Assembly: GCA_021234155.1 (NCBI GenBank)
Contig: JAJEKV010000023.1
Location: 10,974,641-11,038,640 of the forward strand
Reading direction: 5' to 3'
DNA from: Isoetes taiwanensis
Taxonomy: Eukaryota > Streptophyta > Lycopodiopsida > Isoetales > Isoetaceae
Length of the DNA stretch: 64,000 bases
Shown here piece by piece: positions 18,784 through 29,679 of this stretch (position 1 is its first letter; every line of letters begins with the position of its first letter). A program made the position numbers and the translations under genes. Under the pieces are notes generated by a model. It was not told the origin of the DNA, ran no database searches, and saw only the letters and a list, made by a program, of their open reading frames with translations.

Positions 18784-21700
18784 CCGCGACTACATTCAGG
18801 GTGAGTGTCATATCTTTGCCGCAATAGATACAGAACAAGCAGAGAACCAGTATAAGGTAATTTCTACAGTAGGGAAGGCCAAGGCCAAGTCTTTCATAGT
18901 CCTGATAGACTCAGGAAGTAGCCATAACTTTGCATCCCCCAGAATGGTTGAAATGTTGAAGTTGAAACAACTAAAGTCGAAGCCAAGGCCCGTTGTCTTA
19001 GCAAGTGGAGCAGTAAGATAGACGGCAGGCAAGAGAATTAACTTCGACATCGACTTGCCAGGGATTAATATCCAGATGGGGGCAGAAGTAATGGGCATTG
19101 GCAAGTATGACCTGATCATAGGAATGGAGTATCTTGGACCAGCAGGGGCTATCATCGATTGTGGGAAGCGGAAGGTGACCTTCCCAATGCCTGACGGCAA
19201 GATCATTGAGATCACAGGTAAAGAAGTTGTTCCCATCATGCAGTGTATGTCTTCTAAACGGATGCTCAAGTGCATAAGGAGTGAGCAGGTAGCTTATATC
19301 TTCAAGCTTGAGATCCAAGAGCTGGAGCCAGAAGAAGGTAAGGAGGATGAAGGGCTCAGCAAGTTACCTAAGCAGGTAGATAACTTGATCACGGAGTTCC
19401 ATGATCTCTTTCCAGATGAGATCAAGCAGCTCCCTCCTTATAGGGGAGTCGAGTGTGAGATAGCACTCGAACCAGGAACGAAGCCGACAAGTAAGGCCCC
19501 ATACAGAATGACGACGCAGGAGCTCACGGAGCTAAAGAAGCAACTGCAGGAGTTGCTCGACCTAGGCTTCATTAGACCTAGCGTCTCGCCATTTGGAGCA
19601 CCCATTCTCTTTGTAAAGAAGAAGGATGGCAGCTTGAGAATGTGCATAGACTACCGGCAGTTGAACAAGCACACCATCAAGAACAAGTATGCGCTCCCCA
19701 GATCGGATGATTTGATGGATCGTCTCCAAGGTGCAAAGGTCTTCTCCAAAATTGACTTAAGGTCAGGCTATCATCAGATCAGGATAAAGGAGGAAGATAT
19801 CCATAAGATAGCTTTCAGGACCAGATATGGGCACTATGAGTTCACGGTAATGCCTTTCGGCTTATCGCATGCCCTAGCAACGTTCATGAGACTCATGAAC
19901 GACATCTTCAGGGAGTTCTTGGATACCTTTGTGATAGTATTCTTTGACGACATTTTGGTGTACAGCAGATCCCTTGAAGAACACGTACAACACTTAAGGA
20001 GAGTGCTGGAGAAGTTGAAGCGGCACCAGTTGTACGCCAAGTTGTCGAAGTGTCACTTCGCAATGGAGAGGGTGGAATACCTAGGTCATGTGATATCAGC
20101 AGAAGGAATTTCGACGGATCCTGCCAAGATTGAAGCAGTGATTCAGTGGCCGGCACCGAAGAATGTGCATGAGGTCAGAAGTTTTCTCGGCCTAGCAGAG
20201 TACTACAGAAAGTTCGTGAAGAACTTTGCTAAGATAGCGGCCCCGCTAACAGACTTGACGAGGGCAGAAAAGGTGAAAGATTGGGCAGAGCATTGGCACA
20301 AGAAAGCCCAAGCAGGGTTTGAACTGTTGAAGGAAGCTTTAACAACCGCACCAGTCCTAACCCTGTCATAAGCTTGTAGCAACAGATGCGAGTAAGATAG
20401 CTACGGGTGCAGTGCTCATGCAAGAAGAGCGTGTGGTAGCGTATGATTCCAGGAAGATGAACGACGCCGAAACGCGCTACCCCACCCACGATCAGGAATT
20501 GCTTGCGGTTGTCAGGGCATTAAGAATTTCGAGGCATTACCTTTTGGGAAGGAAGTTCCAATTGGATACAGATCATCAGAGCCTCCAGTATGTATTCACG
20601 CAACCACACCTCAACCTGAGGCAGAGAAGGTGGATGGAGTTCCTTGAAGAGTATGACTTTGATATAGTCTACAAGCCAGGAAAGCTCAATGTGGTAGCGG
20701 ATGCGCTTTCAAGGCATCCCCTGACAACTAGAGTGCATTGCAATGCAATTTCGACGCTCTCCAGCGACTTTGGTAAGAAGATTGAAGAGTCCTTGCCAAC
20801 GGATGTGGATTTCAAGGAAGTATGGGCAAGCCTCTCTAGGGAGGCAAGAACAGATAAGGAGCGGGAAGCCTTCAAACATTATAAGAAGGAAGGCAACCTG
20901 TTATACCATAAGAACAAGTTGTGCGTGCCCGAATCATCAGGTGTAAGGAAATTGATCCTCCATGACACGCACAACAGCCCAATAGCTGGCCATGCGGGAT
21001 TCATGAAGACATATTTTAAAGTGCGCAGCAGCTATTATTGGCCAGGAATGAAGAAGCAGGTAGCTCGCTACATCAAGGAATGTCAGCTATGCCAGCAGAC
21101 AAAGGCGGAGCAGCTTCGAATTCCAGGGGCATTGGAGCCATTAGAAGTGCCAAACGCTAAGTGGGAGGTGACAGCATGGATTTTATCACAGGGCTTCCAA
21201 GGACAGTAAGAGGGAAGGATGCCTTGATGGTAGTAGTCGACAAGTTGTCAAAGATGGCACATTTTGTGCCTTGCAGGACCACAGATACGGCTATGGATAC
21301 AGCAAAGCTCTTCACCAAAGAGATCTTCAGGCTTCACGGCATGCCAAGGGAGATTATCTCCGACAGGGATCCGAAGTTTATGAGTGCCTTTTGGCAGGAC
21401 CTCTTTGCGACAATTCAGACGAAGCTATCCATGAGCACGGCATATCATCCTCAGATGGATGGCCAAACGGAGCGGACCAACAGGATTTTGGAGGACATGC
21501 TACGAAACTATGTCTGGAATAAGCAAGGTATGTGGGAGGAATTTATTCACTTGGTGGAGTTTGCATACAATAGCACCAAGCAGGAATCATCCCAAATGTC
21601 GCCTTTTATGATCAATTACGGCTATCAATGCCTAACTCCAGACACTTGGCACAATCCCGTGTCAAAAGTAGAAGTTTCGCAGCAGATGTTGGCCGACATG

Positions 21701-22267
21701 CAGCAGCTGGTAGAACAAGTTCGGGGATATCTTCTAGCAGCAAGGAGTCGACAAAAGAGCATCGCCGACAAGCATCGAACAGTCAGAGAGTTCCAAGTTG
21801 GAGAGGATGTATGGCTCAAGATCAAGGTAAAGCAGGCAAAGCTCAGGATCGGGAATTGCAAGAAGCTTGCTCCAAGGTGGGCTGGACCTTTCAGAATAGT
21901 CCAGAGGGTAGGTAATCAAGCCTACAAGTTAGATTTGCCAGCACACCTGAAGATTCATAAAGTCTTCCACGTGGGTTTATTGAAGAAGCATACCCCCAAT
22001 CCAGACGAAGTCTTGGACACTCCAACGTTATTGGAAATGACGGAGGAGCAGCTGGAAATAGTTCCAGAATTGATTCTTGATAAAGCTTTCAAGAAAACAA
22101 GGAGATCAGAGTTTCTCCAATATTTGATTAAGTGGAAACACTTGCCGGTGGAAGACGCGCCGTGGGTACTCAAGAAGGATCTATTAAAGCAGTACCCACA
22201 GTTCATGGAGCAATGGGACGGCAAGGTCATCTCCGAAGAAATCGGCTCAGGCATGTCGATTGTGTAG
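18784..22267 (+). pseudogene. pol: chromovirus Pol: protease, RT, RNase H, integrase, chromodomain (broken)
   Basis: It continues the gag frame. Protease: VLIDSGSSHNF, with catalytic Asp, near 18900. A TAG at 19019 interrupts. RT: about 19540-20130, with [25 protein letters not shown] and the catalytic [10 protein letters not shown] frameshift near 20370 precedes RNase H (TDAS start, then RYPTHDQELLAVV, DTDHQSLQ and ADALSRHPL). Integrase: HHCC zinc domain with HDTHNSPIAGHAGF and CQLCQQTK (about 20960-21100). A frameshift near 21160-21180 comes before the catalytic core, with the three acidic residues in MDFITGLP, ISDRDPKF and NRILEDML. The C-terminal GPFRIVQRVG module and a chromodomain end at the TAG at 22265. 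The family inserts cDNA copies, and the chromodomain directs integrase to particular chromatin. With five lesions this copy is non-functional. Confidence 0.95.
22061..22230 (+). other. chromodomain at integrase C-terminus
   Basis: The segment from VPELILDKAFKK through RSEFLQYLIKWKHLPVEDA and WVLKKDLLKQYPQ has the strand pattern of chromodomains: the Y-L-I-K-W-K core, then a W at the position of the second cage aromatic, then a helix. In chromoviruses this module binds histone marks or other chromatin features. The first aromatic cage residue is not obvious, as in group II chromodomains. Confidence 0.75.
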
Positions 22268-23109
22268 ATTAATTCTATGCGTAGTTAAGATTAATCTACG
22301 CATGCAACCTATGCTAGGTATGAGTTGCATGCGTTGTTACCGATGATGAGACCACTACGGTGATCTCTAGGGCGTGGTGTAATGTCAATGTAGGCATGAC
22401 CGCGTTTCCGCTTGGATGAGTGGAAGGTAGATTAGAAAGTCTACTTCTGTCCCACGGAAGTAGACGACCTCGAGAGAAAAGAGGTCATGGAGAGATGCAT
22501 TGATAGGAAAGGCACCTTTAGCCCCATATATGCTTTGATAGGAGAAATTTATCCTTCACGCCCCATATACGGGAAGGATATCCTCCATGCTGGGCAACTA
22601 GAGGTGTAGGCATGAGCGGCATATAGGCGCTGTCTCCGCGGCCATAATGGAAGATTCACCCTCTTCCTACGCCGGGAGATTAGCCATGCATCCATGTAGA
22701 TAGGTGGGGTGGTCACCATATAACCAAAATTTTTATTAATAATTAAAATGGAACTAACGTAGTGTCGACCTGCAGGCCAATAGAGCGCTCCGGAGGGCAA
22801 GGAGGTTGCAACACAAATTTTGTTGGAATGTGTTGCAAGGAATGAAGAGTACCTCGAACGTTGATTTAAAATTTTGATAAACTAAATTGTCGTGATAAGT
22901 GAAGTATCGAGTAACTTGTTTTAATGATGTTATGAATTGATAAGTTATTCCATAATATAATGGCGTAATAATGTTCTAAAAATATTACCTTAAGGTAATC
23001 TTAATAAATGTGTAAGTATTATAGTAGTATATCGTATGTATCAGGTTGATTGCAGGTTAGGAAGATCCCAAGGTGGGGAGACCCACGATGCTGCGGACAA
23101 CATCATTTC
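22268..23109 (+). other. 3' untranslated region of the chromovirus
   Basis: About 840 bp between pol and the polypurine tract without a supported gene. Just after the stop, GTAGATTAAT and ATTAATCTAC (22264-22300) can form a small hairpin. A second purine tract copy, AAGGTGGGGAGA, lies near 23070, about 40 bp before the one next to the LTR. Confidence 0.6.
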
Positions 23110-23122
23110 AAGGTGGGGAGAA
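23110..23122 (+). promoter_or_regulatory. polypurine tract
   Basis: AAGGTGGGGAGAA directly precedes the 3' LTR, as needed for plus-strand DNA synthesis. A near-identical tract 40 bp upstream could be an older or secondary site. Confidence 0.88.
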
Positions 23123-24704
23123 TGTAGCGTTCAAAGGCAACGATATACGGTCCCGGGGCGTATCTTTATCTTGCCCTAAATCGCGCATACCACCCACTCC
23201 GACCGATGTACGCCAATGTGTAGCCAGGTGGGTAGCCCCTAGGGGGCAACTTGCTAGGTATGTGCATTTATCATTAATGTGCACATTTACCAATGTGCAC
23301 ATTTATTAAGGTGCACACCTTTCCATGTGGGCACATTTTGCCACCTAGCCATTAAAGGCAAGTGGGCCCATTCCCAATTATCCCACATGCCTAAAGGGGA
23401 TAATTGGAAACCCTAGCTTAACCCCTTGTCTATTTAGGAGGGGAAACCCTAACTTGCCCATTTTTCGTTTCTAGGGTTTTAGAGCTCTGTTTTGGCTGCT
23501 CCAAGAGCCAAAACCGCCTCCCAGACTCTGTCTGAGAGAATTGCATCATTAGTTTTCCTTGATTCGAAAGCAGGCCGGGATGGTCGAACTCAGGTCAGGA
23601 GGAGCAACTCAAGGATCAGGTATTTAGGCAATTTAATAGCTTAAACCATATTTCAGTCATAGAATCAGTAGGTTTAGCCTATTAAATTGCCCATAGCAGC
23701 CCTCTAGATCTCTAGATACTAGACTCTAACTAAAGAACCTAACTCTATGATATAGATTAGATATAGTTCTTTAGTTCTTCTGTGATGTATATGGATGATG
23801 TATCTCTATGAACTCCTTGTATTGGGAAGGGGGGTAGAGACCTAAAGCTTGGTAGTAGATGTTCCTAGATTAGCCTCTCTAGCACACTGTAGATTCGGCC
23901 TGTGCATAAGAGCCACACCTGGTTGTGGGTGAAGGGGCCAGACTGGCTTACAAAGAGGTTCGTGTTCTGACCCTTGAACGATCCCTCTAGTGTGTAAAGT
24001 CTACCGGGGATCACTGTGGACTAGGTCTAATGGCTTGCCACTGCGTGTGGGCAAGGCATGGGCTCGACACCCGTGGAGTGATGCGTCACTCTCCATTGGG
24101 TTCAAGTCGAATAAGGGCAGTGGCCCTCTAGTCACCTTGAGTTAGCATGTAGATCTCTGGAGGGAGAGATCACTACCTGCCCCATCGGAACTGGGGAGAT
24201 GCAACCCAGGAATAGCCCCTTTGGCAATGCATCCGGTGGGCCACAGTCAAGTCCCAACACTTTTCAGCCTACTCTGCAACGTGTGCACAGGAGGGGCGGA
24301 TGGAGTGGACAACCCTATGCCATGTTCTTATGCCAGCCAAATCCATTGCCATGAATTCTGTCTGCAATGAACTCTGGAGACCCAAGCCGTCAGTCATCCC
24401 TTCGAGTCTGAGCCTTGGGTAGGACCCCTATGTATGATGCTGATCATTGTTTATGCAGATGTTGATGCACCACCCTTCACGGTGGATATGTGGTTATGTT
24501 TTATATTGACATGTATGTTTACGCTTCCGCAGCTAGGTAGGCCCTGAGGGAGACGGGGTAAAATGACCCCTTCACTCTTCCCACTGGAACCCGTCACGGT
24601 TGCAGTGTCATGTGGAGGGCCCTGTATCGGCATGGAGCTGGTATGGGGGATGAACTCCTGTTTGTATACGGTGAGTGCACCGTATGCGAGTAGGGGACGT
24701 CACA
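23123..24704 (+). repeat. 3' LTR of the chromovirus
   Basis: 1,582 bp from TGTAGCGTTC to GGGACGTCACA, followed by the target copy CATTG at 24705-24709. The first 80 bp differ clearly from the 5' LTR; most of the rest is nearly the same. Confidence 0.93.
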
Positions 24705-24709
24705 CATTG

Positions 24710-25865
24710 TTTAGAATATCATGTCTAAAATAGCATTGGTTGCAAATACACGTCGTTTAGAATATCATATCTAGAATAGCATGTAGTTTCAAATACGTAT
24801 ATGAAACTGAGACGACAACATTGATGACTTCATAAGGTGCATTTTCTTTTTGGGGTCCTTTTCCTTTGTAAACCAGATGCATACCATCCTTGAGCTTAAT
24901 CCTGAAGGCCATAACAAAAGATTCATTTTTAGAACCAGCAGAGCTTGGGCATGAAACTAGAACTAAATAAATAATTGCAAGATGCGTGCATGAATGTTGA
25001 ACTAAAAAAATAATTGCGAAACCACTTTTAATCTGACTTGAAAAAACACGAAGCATGTATTGAGCAATTTGGGGAACGTGAAATTAGATGACGAGCAAAA
25101 GCGATGGAGACGGACGAGTCCTAGAGTATGTCCGAACGACCTTGCTACAACAAAACACGGAGGGATTACTGCATACCCCTCCAATGAATTGACATTATTA
25201 AAAACTTTATAGCTGAGAAGTGGCACCACTCGTTCATTTAACTTGTAGAGATCGTCGGAAACCTCTATGTGTTGGCATTTTTTTCAATCGAAACTGACAG
25301 CGGACCAATTTTTAAGATCAAGAATTATCATCTACAATGATAATCCTCTTCAAATCTCCATTATGTTTCGATAAAATCCTTGATGTCGCCCTCTGAACAA
25401 GTGTTCTTGAACAATCTGCAGGAAATAAATTCACAAGGATCAATTACGTATATTGCAGCATCTGTGTTTAACCGCTCTGCAAAACAAGATAATTTCGTAA
25501 ATGTTTATCATATTTTGTAGAAATTGGTGCAGGTCAGGCCTATTCCACATGACAAACTTCACTTTAGATCTGAATCATATGAATTAATATGGAAGTCGAA
25601 GAATAACAAATGAAGCTCGTGCACATTTATTTCCTAAAGGCATAAAATGCAAATTTGACCTAGTGTGGAAGTAGACAATCATTAGTCGTTTGAATAGGAT
25701 CTTGCACAGTATCATCACTTAGAGGGACGGTGTTGACGTCAGAAGACGGACCCTTAACACCTTTTGGAAAGTAGTTTGTCTCAAATGTCCTCTTCATATG
25801 GTCTTGGCAACGAATGTGCATCTCCCGCAATCCGTAAATTGCTAATAGACTCAGAACTTCGACTT
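24710..25865. other. intergenic, nothing recognised
   Basis: No supported gene. Near 24710-24800 the motif TAGAATATCATGTCTA and variants recur, matching decayed host sequence that also flanks the 5' end of the chromovirus (8260-8320). The stretch 25670-25790 is one arm of a distant inverted repeat, listed separately. Confidence 0.4.
25670..25790 (-). repeat. left arm of distant inverted repeat
   Basis: Read on the minus strand, this segment contains AAAAGGTGTTAAGGGTCCGT, then TCAACACCGTCCCTCT and AGATCCTATTCAAACGACTA. It matches 28190-28300 on the plus strand with scattered differences. The two arms enclose the minisatellite at 25866-27335. Confidence 0.65.
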
Positions 25866-27335
25866 AGGTGGCATGTTGGAGCCTTGGTGGTATGTTGGAG
25901 CCTAGGTGGCATGTTGGAGCCTAGGTGGCATGCTTGATCCTAGGTGGCATGCTGGAGCCTAGGTGGCATGTTGGAGCTTGTGTGGCATGTTTGAGCCACT
26001 TTGGAATGTTTGAGCCAACTAGGTGGCATGTTGGAACCCATGTGGCATGTTTGGGCCACCTTAGCACATTGGAGCCTAGGTGGCATGTTGGAGCCCACGT
26101 GGCATGTTTGAGCCACCTTGGCATATTTGGGCCTAGGTGGCATGTTGGAGCCTAGGTGGCAAGTTGGAGACTATGTGGCATGTTAGGTGGCATGTTCGAG
26201 ACTATGTGGCATGTTTGAGCCATCTTGGCATATTTTAGCCTGGGTGGCATGTTGGAGCCCGCAGGCATTTTAGACACCTTGGCATGTTTGAGACATCTTG
26301 GCATGTTAGAGCCTAGGTGGCATGTTTGCGCCACATTGGCATGTTTGCGCCACCTTGGCATGTTTGAACCTAGCTAGCATGTTGGAGCCCGCGTGACATG
26401 TTTGAGACACCTTGGCATGTTAGATGGCATGATGGAACCCAGGTGGCATGTTGGAGCCATCTTCATATGTCTGAGCCACCTTGGAATGTTTGAGCCAACT
26501 AGGTGGCATGCTGGAACCCACGTGGCATTGGTACCTTGGCACATTGGAGCCAAGGTGGCATGTTGGAGCCCACGTGACATGTTTGAGCCACCTTGGCATA
26601 TTTGGGCCTAGATGGCATGTTAAGGCCTAGGTGGCACGTTGGAGACTATGTGGCATGTTGGAGCCTTGGTGGCATGTTCGAGACTAGGTGGCATGTTGGA
26701 GACTAGGTGGCATGTTGGCGCCTAGGTGGCATGTTTGAGCCACCTTGGCATTTTGAGCCTAGGTGGCATGTTGGAGCCCGCAAACATGTTTGAAACACCT
26801 CGGCATGTTAGGTGGCATGTTGGAACCTAGGTGGCATGTTTGAGCCACCTTGGCATGTTTTAGCCTAGGTGGCATATTGGAGCCTGCATGGCATGTTTGA
26901 GTCACCTTGGCATGTCTGAGCCTAGGTGGCATGTTGGTGCCTGGCATGTTTGAGTCACCTTGGGATGTTTGAGCCTAGGTGGCGTGTTGGAGCCCGCTTG
27001 GCATGTTTGATCCACCTTGGCATGTTAGATGGCATATTGGAACCCAGGTGGCATATTGAAGCCATCTTGGCATGTTTGAGCCACCTTGGCATGTTGGAGC
27101 CTAGGTGGCATGTCGGAGCCCATGTGGCATGTTTGAGCCACCTTGGCATGTTTGAGCCTAGATGGCATGTTGGAGTCTATGTGGCATGTTGGAGACTAGA
27201 TGGCATGTGGAAGCCTAGGTGGCATGTTTGAGCCACCTTGGCATGTTTGAGCCTAGGTGGCATGTTGGAGCCCGCTGGCATGTTTGAGCCACCTTGGCAT
27301 GTTAGGTGGCATGCTAAAACCCATGTGGCATGTTT
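25866..27335. repeat. hairpin-rich 19-bp-type minisatellite
   Basis: About 1.47 kb of imperfect units of about 19 bp built from GGTGGCATGTTGGAGCCTA and the related TTGAGCCACCTTGGCATGT. GCCTAGGTGGC and GCCACCTTGGC are near reverse complements of each other, so neighbouring units can fold back. Because 19 is not a multiple of 3, every frame of both strands reads a repeated peptide, so open frames here are not evidence of a protein. Unit order and spacing vary. Confidence 0.92.
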
Positions 27336-27599
27336 CTACATGATCCCCCGCATGACACCTAGGCACTCCAAGTGGTGACATGGCATGCCAAGAAAGCAAG
27401 GCCAAGTTTTGACTAGGCCAAAAATGAAAAGATGTCTATCTTTGGTCTTTTCATTGGGTGATGTTGGCAAATTTTGGGTGACATGGCTAGATGGTAGTGA
27501 CATGGACATGATGACTAGGACTTTATGCAAAAAATAATAACCTTTGAAATTTTTGGTAGAGTTTGGCAAGGAATAGAATAGAGGGATCTTGAAGAACTT
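27336..27599. other. 3' flank of minisatellite
   Basis: Unique-looking sequence in which the repeat decays (GTGACATGGCATG, GTGACATGGCTAG). No gene seen. Confidence 0.35.
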
Positions 27600-28189
27600 A
27601 GAGCGATGACACCCTTCCCAAATCGAACCAGGCCAGGACTTTGCACGGCTTCCTCACCAGAGGGGAGAGGCCAAACCCCAGGAGACGGACCTCGGAAAGG
27701 TTGCGGAGGCAGCCTTTCCTGTAAGCACTCCTCCGGGAGGGCAAATGCCAATGCGCACTCTCCCGGAGTAACCTGTTTCGAGCAGGTTCAAGAAAATCCA
27801 AGATCAGACCGGGAGAACTTACTAAACCGCGAAACGTCTTGTGGTCGATCGTGTAGAAACCCAAGTCTTTTGTCGTTTGGGCAGTACAAAGGCTTTAGAA
27901 TAGAGATTCGACGTTACCATGTCGTCCGGAATCGCGAAATTATTCTAGGAACTAATTTACACGGTCATTTTTTGCAACGAAAGAAACAGGAACCCTCTAC
28001 ATAGCAATATTCCGCAGCCACCCGTGTTGGACATGAGCTACTTGCTTCTTGGAGAATGGGTGATCTTCTGTCGATGAAACTTGGTCTCCAGGGTAATATC
28101 GATGTTTTGAGTCCATTAGCAGAGTCAATTCACAGTTTCAAAGTGGGAAAGTTGCCCGTCCGTGGCCAGGGGCCTTCGGGAGAGGGTCT
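27600..28189 (+). other. GC-richer block of unknown origin
   Basis: This block is richer in GC and CpG than its surroundings. One forward frame stays open from about 27606 to 28004, including a segment near GQYKGFRIEIRRYHVV, and another reads MGDLLSMKLGLQGNIDV near 28058. I do not recognise either. Candidate origins are an organelle-derived insertion or part of a retroelement, since integrase sequence follows at 28323. Neither can be shown from the sequence. Confidence 0.3.
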
Positions 28190-28300
28190 TTGCGGCGAAC
28201 TGCTTCTAAAAGGTTTTTAAGGGTCCGTCTTCTGGTTTCAACACCCTCCCTCTACCTGATGATATTCACCAAGATCCTAATCGAATCTGACTAGAATATG
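28190..28300 (+). repeat. right arm of distant inverted repeat
   Basis: AAAAGGTTTTTAAGGGTCCG, TCAACACCCTCCCTCT and AAGATCCTAATCGAATCTG correspond to the reverse complement of 25670-25790. Confidence 0.65.
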
Positions 28301-28322
28301 GCCTCCGAAACATAAACCTTGT

Positions 28323-28727
28323 GTGTTGCTAGGTTATTGGTGGTCTTTCACTGCTCCTGGATATGACTCAGTCAATCCTAGTGCCGAAGATAGGCTCGAG
28401 ACGCTCCGCATGCTCCAGGATGATCTTCAGCACCATCTCCTCCAGGCCCAAGCACGTTATCGTTATCATGCAGATCAGCACCGTCAGGACGCTCCTCATT
28501 TTGCAATTGGTGATCTTGTTTGGCTCTTGCGTCAAGATTTGCCGACAACTCGCCCTTGTAACAAGATCGATTACCGGCGCTTAGGTCCTTATCGAATCAT
28601 CGAACGAGTTGGTGATGCTGCTTTCCGTCTTGAGCTTTCGCCATCAGTTTGGCTTCACCCAATGTTCCATGTGTCTTTGTTAGAACCCCATGTGGCGAAT
28701 CCATTTCCAGATCGTGCTTTTGCCTAA
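28323..28727 (+). pseudogene. Ty3/gypsy integrase C-terminal fragment
   Basis: The frame contains SAEDRLETLRMLQDDLQHHL, then AIGDLVWLLRQDLPT, RPCNKIDYRRLGPYRIIERV and MFHVSLLEPHVANPFPDR. This is the region after the integrase catalytic core in chromoviruses, where GDLVWL...LGPYRI...FHVSLLEP is diagnostic. The catalytic core and everything upstream are missing and no chromodomain follows, so it is an isolated fragment. The same wording recurs at 61800-62130, so both derive from one family, distinct from the element at 8327. Confidence 0.85.
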
Positions 28728-29679
28728 AGAATATCAGAGGTGATAGTGGATTAGAATCCAACTTAGAAGTGGGCATCTCGCTCAGAGGAATTTCCTTCCA
28801 TCTCTTATCATCAAAGTTCGTCAATATGGTTGTGGGAACCATTTCTCAGCGACAGTAAGGACCCTTAAGTTGTTCCCACCTTGCCATAGTTGCACAAGTC
28901 CAACGGATTTGTCGCCACCACAGCATTGGTCTAAGGAAAAATAATTGCTAGACTAGAGTTTTCTACAAAGTTGCTATTGAATAAGGAGAATGAGAACTTC
29001 GGAGCAGGTCAAGAGTTCAAGTCCTAACAATAGACTTTTTAATGGAGTTTGCTGCTGTAGGGAAAACAGAGTACTAGATGAGTAATGTACAAAACATATT
29101 ATTACACTCAAGGAAGCTTGATTCAAATTTCTATAGTATGGTGACATGTAAATTTTTTTCTTTTCTGGTACGAAATGCGGCGCCGAGGGGGTTTTGGACC
29201 CTTAATGCCAATTTCAAAACTCTGAATATGGAATATAATAAGAATTTATGCAGTAGAAAATGCCATAAATGAAATTTAAAAATACCTCATGCTCGAACTC
29301 GGAAAGTGCAGTCAGCATGAAAGAAGCCAATTGATAGAACAGCACTGTCCAGTGCTAGTGGGAAGCATAATCCCTTGAATTTGCTATATAATGAGAAAGC
29401 CCGAGCAGTTAACATAAGTGGGAATGGACCCTAAACAATTAAAGGGGAAGCAGTAGAATCATATAGCTGCTTGGAACGAAGAGAATAGTAATTAATTCCC
29501 CTATCTTTTCTCCATATAGATATGAAAGGGATGCAAGTCTTTCTGTTATTGTATGAAAATCATGGCCCACATTAAAGACCAATGAGAAAATTCTTTTACA
29601 AATATAGAATGTCCTCCTTGGTTTTAATAGTCAAAAATGAGGATTCATACAGCAGGTTGTGCCTCAGCTTTTCCACTGT
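28728..29679. other. intergenic / 3' flank of the TMEM135-like gene
   Basis: No supported coding sequence. The part next to 29680 is expected to include the 3' untranslated region of the minus-strand gene, but a poly(A) site cannot be fixed. Confidence 0.4.

Larger units (their letters stand above)
8327..24704 (+). mobile_element. Ty3/gypsy chromovirus with histone H3-like accessory gene
   Basis: A complete LTR retrotransposon of 16,378 bp, including a 3,216-bp nested element plus 5 bp of duplicated target. The 5-bp target duplication CATTG lies at 8322-8326 and 24705-24709. The order is: LTR, primer site, two pairs of palindromes with two accessory genes, gag, protease, reverse transcriptase, RNase H, integrase, chromodomain, polypurine tract, LTR. 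The PR-RT-RH-IN order with a C-terminal chromodomain defines the chromovirus branch of Ty3/gypsy (Metaviridae-type). It differs from ordinary plant chromoviruses by about 7.5 kb of extra sequence before gag. This copy is dead: gag-pol has three in-frame stops and two frameshifts, and the accessory genes are also broken. Confidence 0.95.

Noticed and set aside
18167-19021. Programmed stop-codon readthrough in gag-pol
   Set aside because: Three separate in-frame stops of different type (TAA, TAG, TAG) at unrelated places, plus two frameshifts further on, point to decay.
19930-19960. Unusual FFDD catalytic box in reverse transcriptase
   Set aside because: FFDD and FIDD in place of YxDD are common in plant Ty3/gypsy elements, so this is not a defect or novelty.
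25921-27231. Many overlapping open frames on both strands in the minisatellite
   Set aside because: A 19-bp repeat without stops in any frame produces them automatically; there is no sign of a real protein.
25866-27335. CRISPR-like array
   Set aside because: No constant repeat with unique spacers; units are contiguous and imperfect, and the sequence is eukaryotic.
27600-28189. Definite mitochondrial insertion
   Set aside because: The GC-rich block looks foreign, but I could not match it to any organelle gene by eye.
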